Source: an uncultured Oscillospiraceae bacterium (GTDB taxonomy: Bacteria > Bacillota > Clostridia > Oscillospirales > Acutalibacteraceae). Taken from it: a DNA stretch of 64,000 nt. The translations under genes and the position numbers were made by a program. How positions within the stretch are numbered: position 1 is the first letter of the stretch; each line of letters starts with the position of its first letter. The DNA is taken from contig USJL01000009.1 in NCBI GenBank assembly GCA_900555015.1, forward strand, positions 1 through 64,000, read 5' to 3'. The notes beneath the pieces are model-generated. The model was given only the letters and a program-made list of their open reading frames with translations, did not search any database and was not told the DNA's origin. Shown piece after piece: positions 47,558 to 57,254 of this stretch.

Positions 47558-47957
47558 TGAAATCGAAAACGGCTATGTCCTTGACCATATTACAGCGGGT
47601 TCGGGTTTAAAAATTTATGAGGCTTTGGGTCTTGATAAACTTTCCTGCCAGGTTGCAATTATTCAAAATGCAAAATCCGAAAAAATGGGTAAAAAAGATA
47701 TTATTAAGGTTAATGAATTAATAGATTTAAACCTTGATGTTTTAAGTTACTTGGAGCCGGATATAACAGTTAATGTTATTAAAAACGGCAATGCCCAAAA
47801 ACTCAAATTAACTATGCCAAAAAGATTAATCAATATTGTTAAATGTTCTAATCCAAGGTGCATTTCAAATGTTGAAGAAAATATAGATTATGAGTTTGTT
47901 TTAACAGATAATAAGGGTACCTATCGTTGCCTTTATTGTGAAACGAAAGCAAAGTAA
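47547..47957 (+). CDS. pyrI: Aspartate carbamoyltransferase regulatory subunit
   Basis: 136 residues: an N-terminal nucleotide-binding domain and a C-terminal zinc domain with C..C (CSNPRC) and C..C (CLYC). Its presence shows an E. coli-type allosteric ATCase, unlike the PyrB-only ATCase of Bacillus subtilis. GGGGAGGTG lies upstream. Last gene of the operon. Confidence 0.93.
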   Translation: MKIDEIENGYVLDHITAGSGLKIYEALGLDKLSCQVAIIQNAKSEKMGKKDIIKVNELIDLNLDVLSYLEPDITVNVIKNGNAQKLKLTMPKRLINIVKCSNPRCISNVEENIDYEFVLTDNKGTYRCLYCETKAK

Positions 47958-47965
47958 TAAAAAAT

Positions 47966-47998
47966 GGCACGCAGTTATTAATCTGCATGCCGTTTTTT
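47966..47998 (+). terminator. Terminator of the pyr operon
   Basis: GGCACGCAG / CTGCATGCC with one mismatch, then GTTTTTT, 8 bp after the pyrI stop. Confidence 0.75.
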
Positions 47999-48099
47999 AT
48001 AAATAGCATTTAACTAAATGCTAACTTTGTATATCCTCTTGCATAATGGCGTATTTTTTGTTATTATATTACAGTAAAAATTTATTCGGGGTATCAGTT

Positions 48100-49950
48100 A
48101 TGAAAAAATTTGTTTCTATATTTATGTGCTTTATTTTGATTGTTGTTGCAACCCTTGGCTTTGCAGGCTGTTCGGGCAACAACACGCAGTTAAAGTATGA
48201 TGTTGTTATGATTACCGACGGTGGCACGGTTGATGACGGTTCTTATAACGAAAGTGCCTGGAACGGTGTTAAAGAATATGCCGAAAATGCTGGTGTTACT
48301 TACCGTTATTATCAGCCCACTGTTGAAGAAAACGAAACAATATCGGTGGAAAATGCTCAAAAATATATTGACCTTGCTGTTAATTCCGGCGCAGAGTTTA
48401 TAGTATTGCCAACAGATGTTTTTGAAACCGCTGTTTTTGAAACTGCAAGTAATTACCCTCAAACAAAGTTTATTCTTGTAGACGGTATGCCTCATCCTGA
48501 AGGTGAATCAATAAACGCCGTTATGGAAAATGTTATGTGTGTTTCATTTGATGCACTTCAAAGCGGATTCCTTGCAGGTTATAATGCAGTTATTGCAGGC
48601 AATACAAATTTGGGTTATTTAGGCTCTGTTAAAAGCAAAACATCAAGCAGTTACGGCGCCGGTTTTGTTCAGGGTGCCGCTTATGCAGCAGACCAAACAG
48701 GCGTTCCCGTTACTCTTGATTATGCCGATTATGATTCTGCACTTCTTGATTTTGATTATTCTTTTACCGTTACGGCAAATTATATTAAAGTTGAAGATGC
48801 AAAAGAGGCTTGCAGAAAAGTTACTGTTGTAAACGGTAAAGGTTCAGGCGTTTATACAGAAGGCAGTAATGTTAAAATTACAGCTGACCCTGCTCCGGAG
48901 GGTAAAGTATTTGACCGCTGGGAATGTGTCAGCAATACAGATGGCATTAAAGATAAAAAAGTAAATCTTTCAACTAAAACAAAAACAGAAACAAATTTGC
49001 TTGTTGAAAAATGCGATTGCACAATCACAGCAGTTTATAAAGATGCAGAAAGCACCACTTACCCGGTAGTTGCAAATGATGTAAACGGTGATGCTTATTC
49101 AACTCAGTATATCGTTACAGGCGATTCCGCTTGCGTTAAAGCACCTATTGCCGAAGACGGCATGAAGTTTGACCATTGGGAAGTAAATACTTCCGCAGAA
49201 GGTGTTATAGACGACGTAAACTCAAGCGAAACTTGGGTACATATGACGGACGGTTTAACAAACATTACATTAACTCCCGTTTTTGTTGTCAGCGACAAGC
49301 CGACAGTTAATGTAACTGTTTTAACAGGTGAAGGCGGAGAAGGCGAGTCCGGCGGCTCAGGTTGCTATGTTACAGGCGATACTGTAGAACTTTCGGCAGC
49401 CGTTCCGAAAGACGGATATATTTTCTCAAGCTGGTCAAATACAGATTCAAACGGCTACGGAACAGATATTTCTCTTGATAATGAATTTTATCCGTATACT
49501 TCATTTGAAATGGTAAACAGAGTTCAGGCTATTGCCGAGGAAATGTACGACAAAGGCGATTCGCTTATTTTTGCCGGCGGCAATGATGAATATGCCGTTG
49601 TTTCTGAAGCAACATGGCAATATAGCTTTGACAGATATGCTATCGGCGCAGAAAACTTCCAGGCTAATTGGGACCATTATTATTCCACAGTCATTAAGGA
49701 TTACGGCAGTGCTGTTAAAGCCTGTCTTGAAAATTTTGTAGGCGGTTATACATATACAGGCGATTGCTCAAATAACGGTATTTCAATGACATACGTTGCA
49801 GATGAAAATGCAGATGCTTATAATGCTGTATATGACGCTTTGGCAAATAAAACAATCGTGCCTTACGGCGTTGCGCCTGGTGCGGATGTAAGACTTTCTT
49901 ATGTTTCAAACTGCTTAACCTTGAATTATTGGATTGTCGGTCAAGATTAA
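48100..49950 (+). CDS. BMP/Med-family lipoprotein with inserted bacterial repeat domains
   Basis: 616 residues. Signal peptide with lipobox ending in Cys24 (TLGFAGC). Residues ~32-225 match the N-terminal lobe of BMP family substrate-binding proteins (YDVVMITDGGTVDDGSYNES), and ~470-585 the other lobe. Between them, ~240-475 holds three consecutive all-beta repeats (KVTVVNGKGSGVYTEGSNV; YIVTGDSACVKAPI; VTVLTGEGG), each ending in a FDRWE, FDHWE or FSSWS motif, typical of divergent InlB B-repeat domains. BMP proteins bind nucleosides or other small molecules for ABC transport, but no permease or ATPase gene is adjacent. ATG 48100 is preferred over an in-frame codon at 48046. Confidence 0.8.
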   Translation: MKKFVSIFMCFILIVVATLGFAGCSGNNTQLKYDVVMITDGGTVDDGSYNESAWNGVKEYAENAGVTYRYYQPTVEENETISVENAQKYIDLAVNSGAEFIVLPTDVFETAVFETASNYPQTKFILVDGMPHPEGESINAVMENVMCVSFDALQSGFLAGYNAVIAGNTNLGYLGSVKSKTSSSYGAGFVQGAAYAADQTGVPVTLDYADYDSALLDFDYSFTVTANYIKVEDAKEACRKVTVVNGKGSGVYTEGSNVKITADPAPEGKVFDRWECVSNTDGIKDKKVNLSTKTKTETNLLVEKCDCTITAVYKDAESTTYPVVANDVNGDAYSTQYIVTGDSACVKAPIAEDGMKFDHWEVNTSAEGVIDDVNSSETWVHMTDGLTNITLTPVFVVSDKPTVNVTVLTGEGGEGESGGSGCYVTGDTVELSAAVPKDGYIFSSWSNTDSNGYGTDISLDNEFYPYTSFEMVNRVQAIAEEMYDKGDSLIFAGGNDEYAVVSEATWQYSFDRYAIGAENFQANWDHYYSTVIKDYGSAVKACLENFVGGYTYTGDCSNNGISMTYVADENADAYNAVYDALANKTIVPYGVAPGADVRLSYVSNCLTLNYWIVGQD

Positions 49951-49975
49951 TATATTAATTAAAAAACGGTGATTT

Positions 49976-50010
49976 AGGGAGAGGCTTCGTAAAAGAGTCT
50001 CTCCCTTTTT
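49976..50010 (+). terminator. Terminator of the BMP lipoprotein gene
   Basis: AGGGAGAG / CTCTCCCT stem followed by TTTT, 26 bp after the stop codon. Confidence 0.8.
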
Positions 50011-50071
50011 CAATCGGTCGGGACGGTAAATTGTTAGTGTAACTTATTGTTTAGGAATATTATTAAAATAA

Positions 50072-50105
50072 AGACGGCATTTACTTTATTTTGTAAATGC
50101 CGTCT
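50072..50105. repeat. Hairpin between the BMP and MBL genes
   Basis: Perfect stem AGACGGCATTTAC / GTAAATGCCGTCT with an 8-nt loop. Either a terminator for the minus-strand MBL gene (A-rich flank) or a palindrome of other use. Confidence 0.5.
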
Positions 50106-50178
50106 CTTTGTGTGTTTATAAGGTAATAATGTGTTCTTTAACGTTTATATCGTGGTTTGCAAGGCTTTCAATGCAGTT

Positions 50179-50967
50179 TTAATCTAAACTTTGTTCTTTT
50201 ATCCAAGCAAGCGATTTTTTCTGTTTATCTTTGTCCATGCTTATTCCGAAAGTTATCATTTCTCTCCAAGATTTTTCCCCATAACCGCCGTCGGAAAATA
50301 GTAAGACGTATTTTCCTTCACTGCTTTTTATTTTCACTGCGCATAATCCGTCACTATGACCCGGTATGTTAATCATTTTTACGCTTTCGTCGCCGAAAAG
50401 GTCAAATGCCTTGGCAAACGGACCCTCGCTGTTATTATAATCAAATCCTTTGATTTTAGTGTCGCTCCACCACTTTTTTTGAAAGCGTATTTTTAAAACA
50501 GGACTTGGTTTTTTCAGCATATTAAGTTCGTCATTTGATACCAAAATATTTTTAGCATCTTTAACAAGTTTTAAACCGTTTGCGTGGTCGCAGTCAAGGT
50601 GGGTAAGAAGCACATAATCTATGTCGCTTGCCTTAATTCCCATTTTATTTAACTGTTCGTCAATCGCTTTATCTTTTTCAATCATACCTTGATTAATAAG
50701 ATAAAGGACGTATGAGCCAAGCGATTTGATTTGAGCTTTTTTGTCATATTCACCGTTAGGGCTCATATCTCTGTTCCAGCCTGTGTCAACTAATATAAGC
50801 CCCTTTGGGTGCTCAATAAGATAAACGGATACAGGCATCCATATCCATTTGCTTTTGGGAGTTGTAAAGCCGCTTGCTTTAATAATTGAGCAACCGTTTC
50901 CGTATGGCAAATACGGCGAAGTCCTAACCTTACCTGTATGTAATATATGTATTTTAATTTTATTCAT
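50179..50967 (-). CDS. Metallo-beta-lactamase-fold hydrolase, lactonase-like
   Basis: 262 residues. The metal motif THLDCDHANGLK (HxxxDH) with further His in NIPGHSDGL and Asp in LFSDGGYG is a standard MBL site. The N-terminus (IHILHTGKVRTSPYLPYGN) and overall layout recall the AiiA-like acyl-homoserine lactonase subgroup of the fold, but a Gram-positive host would not normally meet its substrate, so the real substrate is unknown. The start is preceded by AGGATGATAATTT. Confidence 0.85.
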   Translation of the reverse strand: MNKIKIHILHTGKVRTSPYLPYGNGCSIIKASGFTTPKSKWIWMPVSVYLIEHPKGLILVDTGWNRDMSPNGEYDKKAQIKSLGSYVLYLINQGMIEKDKAIDEQLNKMGIKASDIDYVLLTHLDCDHANGLKLVKDAKNILVSNDELNMLKKPSPVLKIRFQKKWWSDTKIKGFDYNNSEGPFAKAFDLFGDESVKMINIPGHSDGLCAVKIKSSEGKYVLLFSDGGYGEKSWREMITFGISMDKDKQKKSLAWIKEQSLD

Positions 50968-51106
50968 AAATTATCATCCTATTAATACTATGTTTTTTTA
51001 TATAAAATCTCCCTTTCAAATTAATTGTATCAAAAAGAGGGAGGGGTTAACACTGCATTTTTTATAATGTGTTTATTTTTATAAAAATAAGCTCATTGGT
51101 TTTTTA

Positions 51107-51145
51107 TTATTTTGAATTTTGCTTAATCAATTCCTTAGTTTCCAT
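51107..51145 (-). other. Possible 12-codon leader ORF upstream of the MBL gene
   Basis: On the minus strand, GGTGATATT precedes an ATG at 51145 that encodes METKELIKQNSK and a stop. A promoter lies just upstream (TTGAAA forward 51184-51189; TATAAT forward 51161-51166, spacer 17). Transcription would continue to the MBL gene 140 bp downstream. No regulatory function is evident; low confidence. Confidence 0.25.
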
Positions 51146-51198
51146 AATATCACCGAAATTATTATATATTATAATAAAATAGTTTTCAACTAAAACAG

Positions 51199-51229
51199 AA
51201 ATCCTCCTACTTTTGCAGTAAGAGGATTT
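51199..51229 (-). terminator. Terminator of the arg operon
   Basis: AAATCCTC / GAGGATTT stem on the minus strand with a modest T-run (CTGTTTTAG), just after the carB-dapF stop. Confidence 0.6.
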
Positions 51230-51235
51230 AGTTAT

Positions 51236-54200
51236 TTAATATTCAATTTCACCTGTGAAAACAAGATTGCAGTCGCCGGTTAAATAAACGGCATCATCGG
51301 TGTAATTAACAATTAAATCGCCGCCACGCAGTTTAACCGTAATATCTTCACCCTTGTTGCAATAACCGTTTTCAACAGCGGCTATAACTGCTGCACATGC
51401 ACCTGTGCCGCAGGCAAGTGTTTCGCCGTTTCCACGCTCCCAAACTCGCATTTTAAGCGTTCTGTTATTAACTACTCTAACAAACTCGGTGTTAATTCTT
51501 TCAGGGAATAACGGGTTGTTTTCAAACAGCGGACCTGTTTTTTCAATGTCAATATTGTCAACATTATCAACAAAAAGAACACAGTGCGGGTTGCCGACTG
51601 AAAGGCAGGTAACATTGTATTTTTCTTTGCCTGCTTTTATTTTTTCGTTTATAACTTTTTCTTTATCAATATTAACAGGTATTTTTGCAGAGTTAAGTTC
51701 CGCTTTGCCCATATTAACGGTAACAGATGAAACTTTTGAATTTCTTGTAATTAATTCAAGTTCTTTAATTCCGCTTGCCGTTTCAATAGAAATATTTTCT
51801 TTGGCTACAAATCCGTTGTCATAAAGGTATTTACCAACACATCTTATGGAGTTGCCTGCCATTTTACCTTCAGAACCGTCCATATTGAATATTCTCATTT
51901 TTGCGTCTGCCACATCTGAATTTTCAATTAAAACAATACCGTCGCCGCCAATGCCTTTGTGTCTGTCGGTAAATTCTATTGCAAAGCTTTCAGGGCAGGT
52001 AATAATACCGCATTGATTATTAAAGAAAATGTAGTCGTCGCTTGTGCCTTGCATTTTGCTGAATTTCAATATGCCTTTTTTCTCGCGCATATTGTTAATG
52101 TCCACAAGCTCAGTGTTGTTTTGGTTATATCGGCTTGCAATAATATCGGCAAGTGCATTTGCGGTGTCAAGTGAAGTAAGTGTTGCAATACCTAATTGGT
52201 TTGCTCTGTTAAACAGTTTAATGTAATCGGCAATACTTTTTTTATCACTTTTTCCTGTGTAAACAATGTAATCAAGCTTTCCGCTTTCAACTAAATTCAT
52301 AATTGAATTGTCTTCTCTTAATTTGTTTACCTTTTCAACATTAATGCCCAAACTTTCAATGGCTTTTGCCGTTTCGGGAGTTGCCCAAATTTGAACTCCC
52401 AAATCATCCAGTTTTTTTGCCAAATTAACTATTTCATATCTGTCTTGCTTTGTTACAGTAATTAAAACGCCTAACTTTTCTTTTTTATGAAAATCAACTT
52501 TAAATCCTGCTGAAACAAGACCTTTAAATAATGCTTCGTTTAAGTTTTTACCAACGCCTAAAACTTCACCTGTTGATTTCATTTCAGGGCCTAATTTGCT
52601 GTTTATATCGTTTAATTTTTCAAAACTGAAAACAGGCACTTTAACAGCAAAATACGGCGGTGTTCTGTAAAGTCCGGTTCCGAATCCCAAATCGGTTAAT
52701 TTTGCACCAACCATAATTTTTGTTGCAAGTTCAACCATCGGCACGCCTGTTACTTTGCTTATGTAAGGTATTGTTCTCGATGCCCTCGGGTTAACCTCAA
52801 TAACATATAATTCGTTTTGATATGTTAAATATTGAATGTTAACAAGACCTTTTGTGCCTAAAGAAAGAGCGAGTTTTTCAGAAACATCACAAATCTTTTT
52901 AAGCATTTTATCTTGTAAATTATACGGAGGATAAACGGCTATTGAGTCACCGCTGTGTACACCGGCACGTTCAATATGCTCCATAATGCCGGGAATAAGA
53001 ACGTTTTCACCGTCGGAAATGCAGTCAACCTCCAACTCTGTTCCCATCATATATTTATCTACAAGAACAGGGTTTTCAATTCCTTGTGCAAGAATAATTT
53101 CCATGTATTGGCGCACATCGTCGTCTGTGTAGGCAATAGTCATGTTTTGACCGCCTATAACATAGCTTGGTCTTAATAAAACAGGGTAGCCCAAAGTGTC
53201 TGCCGCATATAATGCTTCGTTAAGCGTCATAACTGATGTGCCCTTAGGTCTGAATATGCCGAATTTTTCAAGCAGTTTATCAAACTTTTCTCTGTCTTCT
53301 GCAATGTCTATTCCTTCTGCAGATGTTCCCAAAATGGTAATGTTGTTGTCATCAAGAAACTTTGTAAGCTTAATTGCCGTTTGACCGCCAAACGCAACAA
53401 CAACGCCTATAGGCTGCTCAACTTTAATTATGTTCATAACATCTTCGGGTGTCAGCGGTTCAAAGTAAAGTCTGTCTGCCGTGTCAAAGTCTGTTGAAAC
53501 CGTTTCGGGGTTGTTATTTATTGTTATAACTTCATATCCAAGTTCTTTAAGCGTCCATACACAGTGAACTGAAGAATAGTCAAATTCAATACCTTGTCCT
53601 ATTCTTATCGGTCCCGAACCTAAAACAATAATTCGCTTTTTGTCGCCTCTTGCAAGTTCTCTGCTTTCGCAATGCTTGTCATATGTAGAGTAAAAGTAAG
53701 GCGTTTCTGCAGCAAACTCCGCACCGCAGGTGTCTACCATTTTATATACTGCGTCAAAGTGGTAAGTTAATGTGTTACCGCTTAATTTTTCCAGTGCTTC
53801 ATCGGTATATCCCATCTTTTTGCCTTTAAGGTATAATTCTTTGCTTAAAGGCGTATCTTTAATGCTTTTTTCATAATTTGCAAGATTTTTAAGTTTGTAT
53901 AAAAACCATTCGTCAATCATTGTTAAAGAATGAATTTCATCAACTGAAATACCTTCTTTTAATGCTCGAAAAACACTGAACAGCCTTAAATCATCTTGGC
54001 TCTTTAACGTTTCATAAATGTCCTTTTTTGCTACCGCTTTGTTGTTTAACGTATCAAGCCCTATTTCGGCACCTCTTACGGCTTTCATTATTGCCATTTC
54101 AAAAGATGGTGCAATGCTCATAACTTCGCCGGTTGCTTTCATTTGTGTTCCGAGTTTTCTTGAAGCATTAATAAATTTATCAAATGGCCATTTGGGAACT

Positions 54201-55267
54201 TTAACTACAACATAGTCAAGCGTAGGCTCAAAGCAGGCACATGTTTTGCCCGTTACGTCATTTTTTATTTCATCAAGGGTGTAACCAAGTGCAATTTTGG
54301 TTGTAACTTTTGCAATGGGGTAGCCTGTTGCTTTTGATGCCAATGCGGAAGAACGTGAAACCCTTGGATTTACTTCAATAACGCTGTATTCAAAACTTTC
54401 AGGGTTAAGTGCAAACTGGCAGTTGCATCCGCCTTCAATTCCAAGCTCTGTAATAATGTCAAGAGACGCTGTTCTCAGCATTTGGTATTCCTTGTCGCCC
54501 AGTGTAACGGCAGGGGCAATAACAATGCTGTCGCCTGTGTGAACGCCTACCGGGTCAAAGTTTTCCATAGAACAAACAGCAATAACGTTGCCAATGCTGT
54601 CCCTCATAACTTCAAATTCAATTTCCTTCCAACCGGCAATGTATCTTTCAACAAGAACTTGTGTGATAGGGGACATCATAAGTCCTCTTTTCGCAACTTC
54701 TTTAAGTTCTGCTTCGTTGTATGCAACACCGCCGCCTGCACCGCCTAATGTAAAGGCAGGGCGAATTATAACAGGGTATGATATTTCATTTGCAATGTTT
54801 ATTGCTTCTTCAACAGTTGTTGCAATGTCAGACGGAACTACAGGCTGATTGATTTTAAGCATTGTGTCCCTAAACATTTGTCTGTCTTCTGCTTTGTCAA
54901 TGGCTTCTGCATTTGTACCTAAAAGTCGAACTCCCATTTTATCAAGGTATCCGTCTTCTGCAAGTTGCATGGAAACAGTTAAACCTGTTTGACCGCCCAA
55001 GCCGCCCAAAATGCTGTCAGGACGCTCTTTTTCAATTATCCTTTTAACTGTATCAACTGTTAACGGCTCAAGGTAAATATGGTCTGCAAGGGCTTTGTCG
55101 GTCATAATTGTGGCAGGGTTTGAATTAACAAGTACTACCTCAATACCTTCATCTTTTAAAACACGGCAAGCCTGTGCGCCTGCATAGTCAAATTCAGCTG
55201 CCTGTCCTATAACAATGGGACCGGAGCCTATTACTAAAACTTTTTTTATGTTTTTGTTAAGAGGCAT
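51236..55267 (-). CDS. carB: Carbamoyl-phosphate synthase large subunit fused to a DapF-like domain (arginine copy)
   Basis: 1343 residues in one uninterrupted frame. Residues 1-1059 are a complete CarB ([20 protein letters not shown], second half ILGSG-type [20 protein letters not shown]-terminal MGS-like domain). Residues 1060-1343 are a DapF-type fold beginning MREKKGILKFSKMQGTSDDY, with the Met of a former start at forward 52090 but no ribosome binding site. DapF epimerises LL- to meso-diaminopimelate with two Cys; the second is kept (LACGTGACAA), but the first, in the canonical MCGNG, is MAGNS. Epimerase activity is therefore doubtful. It starts on the last base of the carA stop. Confidence 0.93.
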   Translation of the reverse strand: MPLNKNIKKVLVIGSGPIVIGQAAEFDYAGAQACRVLKDEGIEVVLVNSNPATIMTDKALADHIYLEPLTVDTVKRIIEKERPDSILGGLGGQTGLTVSMQLAEDGYLDKMGVRLLGTNAEAIDKAEDRQMFRDTMLKINQPVVPSDIATTVEEAINIANEISYPVIIRPAFTLGGAGGGVAYNEAELKEVAKRGLMMSPITQVLVERYIAGWKEIEFEVMRDSIGNVIAVCSMENFDPVGVHTGDSIVIAPAVTLGDKEYQMLRTASLDIITELGIEGGCNCQFALNPESFEYSVIEVNPRVSRSSALASKATGYPIAKVTTKIALGYTLDEIKNDVTGKTCACFEPTLDYVVVKVPKWPFDKFINASRKLGTQMKATGEVMSIAPSFEMAIMKAVRGAEIGLDTLNNKAVAKKDIYETLKSQDDLRLFSVFRALKEGISVDEIHSLTMIDEWFLYKLKNLANYEKSIKDTPLSKELYLKGKKMGYTDEALEKLSGNTLTYHFDAVYKMVDTCGAEFAAETPYFYSTYDKHCESRELARGDKKRIIVLGSGPIRIGQGIEFDYSSVHCVWTLKELGYEVITINNNPETVSTDFDTADRLYFEPLTPEDVMNIIKVEQPIGVVVAFGGQTAIKLTKFLDDNNITILGTSAEGIDIAEDREKFDKLLEKFGIFRPKGTSVMTLNEALYAADTLGYPVLLRPSYVIGGQNMTIAYTDDDVRQYMEIILAQGIENPVLVDKYMMGTELEVDCISDGENVLIPGIMEHIERAGVHSGDSIAVYPPYNLQDKMLKKICDVSEKLALSLGTKGLVNIQYLTYQNELYVIEVNPRASRTIPYISKVTGVPMVELATKIMVGAKLTDLGFGTGLYRTPPYFAVKVPVFSFEKLNDINSKLGPEMKSTGEVLGVGKNLNEALFKGLVSAGFKVDFHKKEKLGVLITVTKQDRYEIVNLAKKLDDLGVQIWATPETAKAIESLGINVEKVNKLREDNSIMNLVESGKLDYIVYTGKSDKKSIADYIKLFNRANQLGIATLTSLDTANALADIIASRYNQNNTELVDINNMREKKGILKFSKMQGTSDDYIFFNNQCGIITCPESFAIEFTDRHKGIGGDGIVLIENSDVADAKMRIFNMDGSEGKMAGNSIRCVGKYLYDNGFVAKENISIETASGIKELELITRNSKVSSVTVNMGKAELNSAKIPVNIDKEKVINEKIKAGKEKYNVTCLSVGNPHCVLFVDNVDNIDIEKTGPLFENNPLFPERINTEFVRVVNNRTLKMRVWERGNGETLACGTGACAAVIAAVENGYCNKGEDITVKLRGGDLIVNYTDDAVYLTGDCNLVFTGEIEY

Positions 55268-56355
55268 TATTCTTTACCTCCCATCATGTCAATAAATTTG
55301 TCAAATAAAAATCTTGTGTCGTGGGGTCCGCTGCATGCTTCAGGGTGAAATTGTACCGAAAATGCATTTTTGTCAGGGTAGTCGATTCCCTCATTTGTGC
55401 CGTCGTTAGCATTAATGTAACTTATTATGCCTCCGCATTTTTCAATTTCATCACTTACAACGGCATAGCCGTGGTTTTGAGAAGAAATGTATGTTCGTCC
55501 CGTTTTAACATTCTTAACAGGTTGGTTAACACCTCTGTGTCCGTATTTTAATTTAACGGTTTTTCCGCCCATTGCAAGTGCTAAAAGCTGATGCCCTAAA
55601 CAAATGCCAAATATTGGCTTTTTACCTATAAGCTTTTTTAATTCGTTAATTGATTCGGTGTTGTCTTCCGGGTCTCCCGGTCCGTTTGAAAGCATAATTC
55701 CGTCGGGATTAAGTTTTAAAATATCTTCTGCCTTTGTATTGTAAGGCACAACAGCAACGTTACATCCTCTTTTTGCAAGCTCTCGTGCAATGTTGTCTTT
55801 TTTTCCGTAATCAATTAAAACAACGTTGTGGCTGTGGTTTTCTCCCGGAATAAGCGTAGGCTTTTCAACAGATGTTGATTTAACCGCATCCGTAACCTTG
55901 TATGCTTTCATTTCCTCAATGTTTGCGTCTTTCGGGTTTGAACATATTGTTGCGTTCATAACGCCGCTTTCACGAATTATTTTTGTAATTTCCCGTGTAT
56001 CAACGTCATAAACACCTATAATGTTGTTGCCTTTTAAATATTTGTCAAGTGTTTCATCGCATCTGAAATTAGATGGGTTTTCGCAAAATTCACGCACAAT
56101 ATAAGCGGATACATAAGGCTTTTTGCTTTCAGCGTCTTCATTAATAAAGCCGTAGTTGCCTATAAGCGGAAATGTTTGCATAACGATTTGACCGTAGTAG
56201 CTTGGGTCGGTAAGTGTTTCAATGTAACCGCACATGCCGGTCGTAAAAACAAGCTCGCCTGTAATATCGCCGCCGGCACCGAAGCGTTTGCCTTCAAAAA
56301 CGTGTCCGTCTGCCAAGCAAATATAAACTGTTTCCTGTGTCATATTTTTTATCAT
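55267..56355 (-). CDS. carA: Carbamoyl-phosphate synthase small subunit (arginine copy)
   Basis: 362 residues. Amidotransferase signatures [16 protein letters not shown] (nucleophile Cys) and QFHPEACSGP (His-Glu) are present. It overlaps carB by one base and argF by 4 bp. Two possible Met starts, 56355 and four codons further in, cannot be told apart. Distinct from the pyr copy and carried in the arginine operon. Confidence 0.95.
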   Translation of the reverse strand: MIKNMTQETVYICLADGHVFEGKRFGAGGDITGELVFTTGMCGYIETLTDPSYYGQIVMQTFPLIGNYGFINEDAESKKPYVSAYIVREFCENPSNFRCDETLDKYLKGNNIIGVYDVDTREITKIIRESGVMNATICSNPKDANIEEMKAYKVTDAVKSTSVEKPTLIPGENHSHNVVLIDYGKKDNIARELAKRGCNVAVVPYNTKAEDILKLNPDGIMLSNGPGDPEDNTESINELKKLIGKKPIFGICLGHQLLALAMGGKTVKLKYGHRGVNQPVKNVKTGRTYISSQNHGYAVVSDEIEKCGGIISYINANDGTNEGIDYPDKNAFSVQFHPEACSGPHDTRFLFDKFIDMMGGKE

Positions 56356-57254
56356 CCTAAAAGTTTAACCAATACTGCTTTTTGTGCGTGAAGTCTGTTT
56401 TCGGCTTCGTCAAAAATTTCATTTGCATGTTCTTCAAAAACTTTTGCCGTTATTTCTTCTTCTCTGTGTGCAGGCAAGCAGTGAAGCACCATTGCACCGT
56501 CGTTTGCAACTGCCATAACATCATCGTTAATTTGGAAGTTTTTGAAAACTTTTTCTCTTTCTGCTTTTTCTTCTTCCTGTCCCATTGAAGCCCAAACATC
56601 TGTGTAAAGAATGTCCGCACCTTTGGCGCATTCTTCAATGTTGGATGAACAGGTGAATTTTCCGTTTTCATTTGCCCACCTCATAATTTCTTCGTCCGGC
56701 TTATATGTGTCAGGGCAGGCGACAGCACATTCCATGCCCATTTTAATTGCACCCACAATAAGGCTGTTTGCCATGTTGTTTCCGTCGCCGATAAAGCAGA
56801 ATTTAAGTCCTTCAAATGTTTTTTTGTATTCACGAATTGTCATCAAGTCGGCAAGTACTTGGCAAGGGTGGCAGTAGTCTGTAAGTCCGTTAATAATCGG
56901 AATAGAGCCGTATTTTGCCAAATCTTCAACTTCTTTTTGTTCAAATGTTCTTATCATAATACCGTCAAGGTAACGGGAAAGAACTCTTGCCGTATCTTCT
57001 ACAGGCTCACCTCTGCCTATTTGCAAATCTCTGTTGGAAAGGAAAAGCGCCTGACCGCCTAATTGGTACATTCCCGTTTCAAATGAAACTCTTGTTCTTG
57101 TGGAACTTTTTTGGAAAATCATACCCAGTGTTTTTCCTTTAAGGTGGTGATGCTCAATTCCGTGCTTCGTTTCATATTTAAGCTGGTCTGCTAAATTAAG
57201 AATGTCAAGAATATCGTCTTGATTTAAATCTTGTAATTTAAGTAAATGCTTCAT
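56352..57254 (-). CDS. argF: Ornithine carbamoyltransferase
   Basis: 300 residues. STRTRVSFETGMYQLGG binds carbamoyl phosphate; DYCHPCQVLADLMT and VLHCLPAHREEEI are the ornithine-transferase forms of the substrate loops. Makes citrulline from ornithine and carbamoyl phosphate. Overlaps argD by 4 bp; carA follows with overlap. Confidence 0.95.
   Translation of the reverse strand: MKHLLKLQDLNQDDILDILNLADQLKYETKHGIEHHHLKGKTLGMIFQKSSTRTRVSFETGMYQLGGQALFLSNRDLQIGRGEPVEDTARVLSRYLDGIMIRTFEQKEVEDLAKYGSIPIINGLTDYCHPCQVLADLMTIREYKKTFEGLKFCFIGDGNNMANSLIVGAIKMGMECAVACPDTYKPDEEIMRWANENGKFTCSSNIEECAKGADILYTDVWASMGQEEEKAEREKVFKNFQINDDVMAVANDGAMVLHCLPAHREEEITAKVFEEHANEIFDEAENRLHAQKAVLVKLLG

Noticed and set aside
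50179..50967. Quorum-quenching acyl-homoserine lactonase
   Set aside because: The fold and metal motif fit, but substrate specificity cannot be read from the sequence, so only a lactonase-like hydrolase is called.
51405..54848. Plus-strand open frames across carB-dapF
   Set aside because: Antisense to a strongly conserved enzyme and without start signals.
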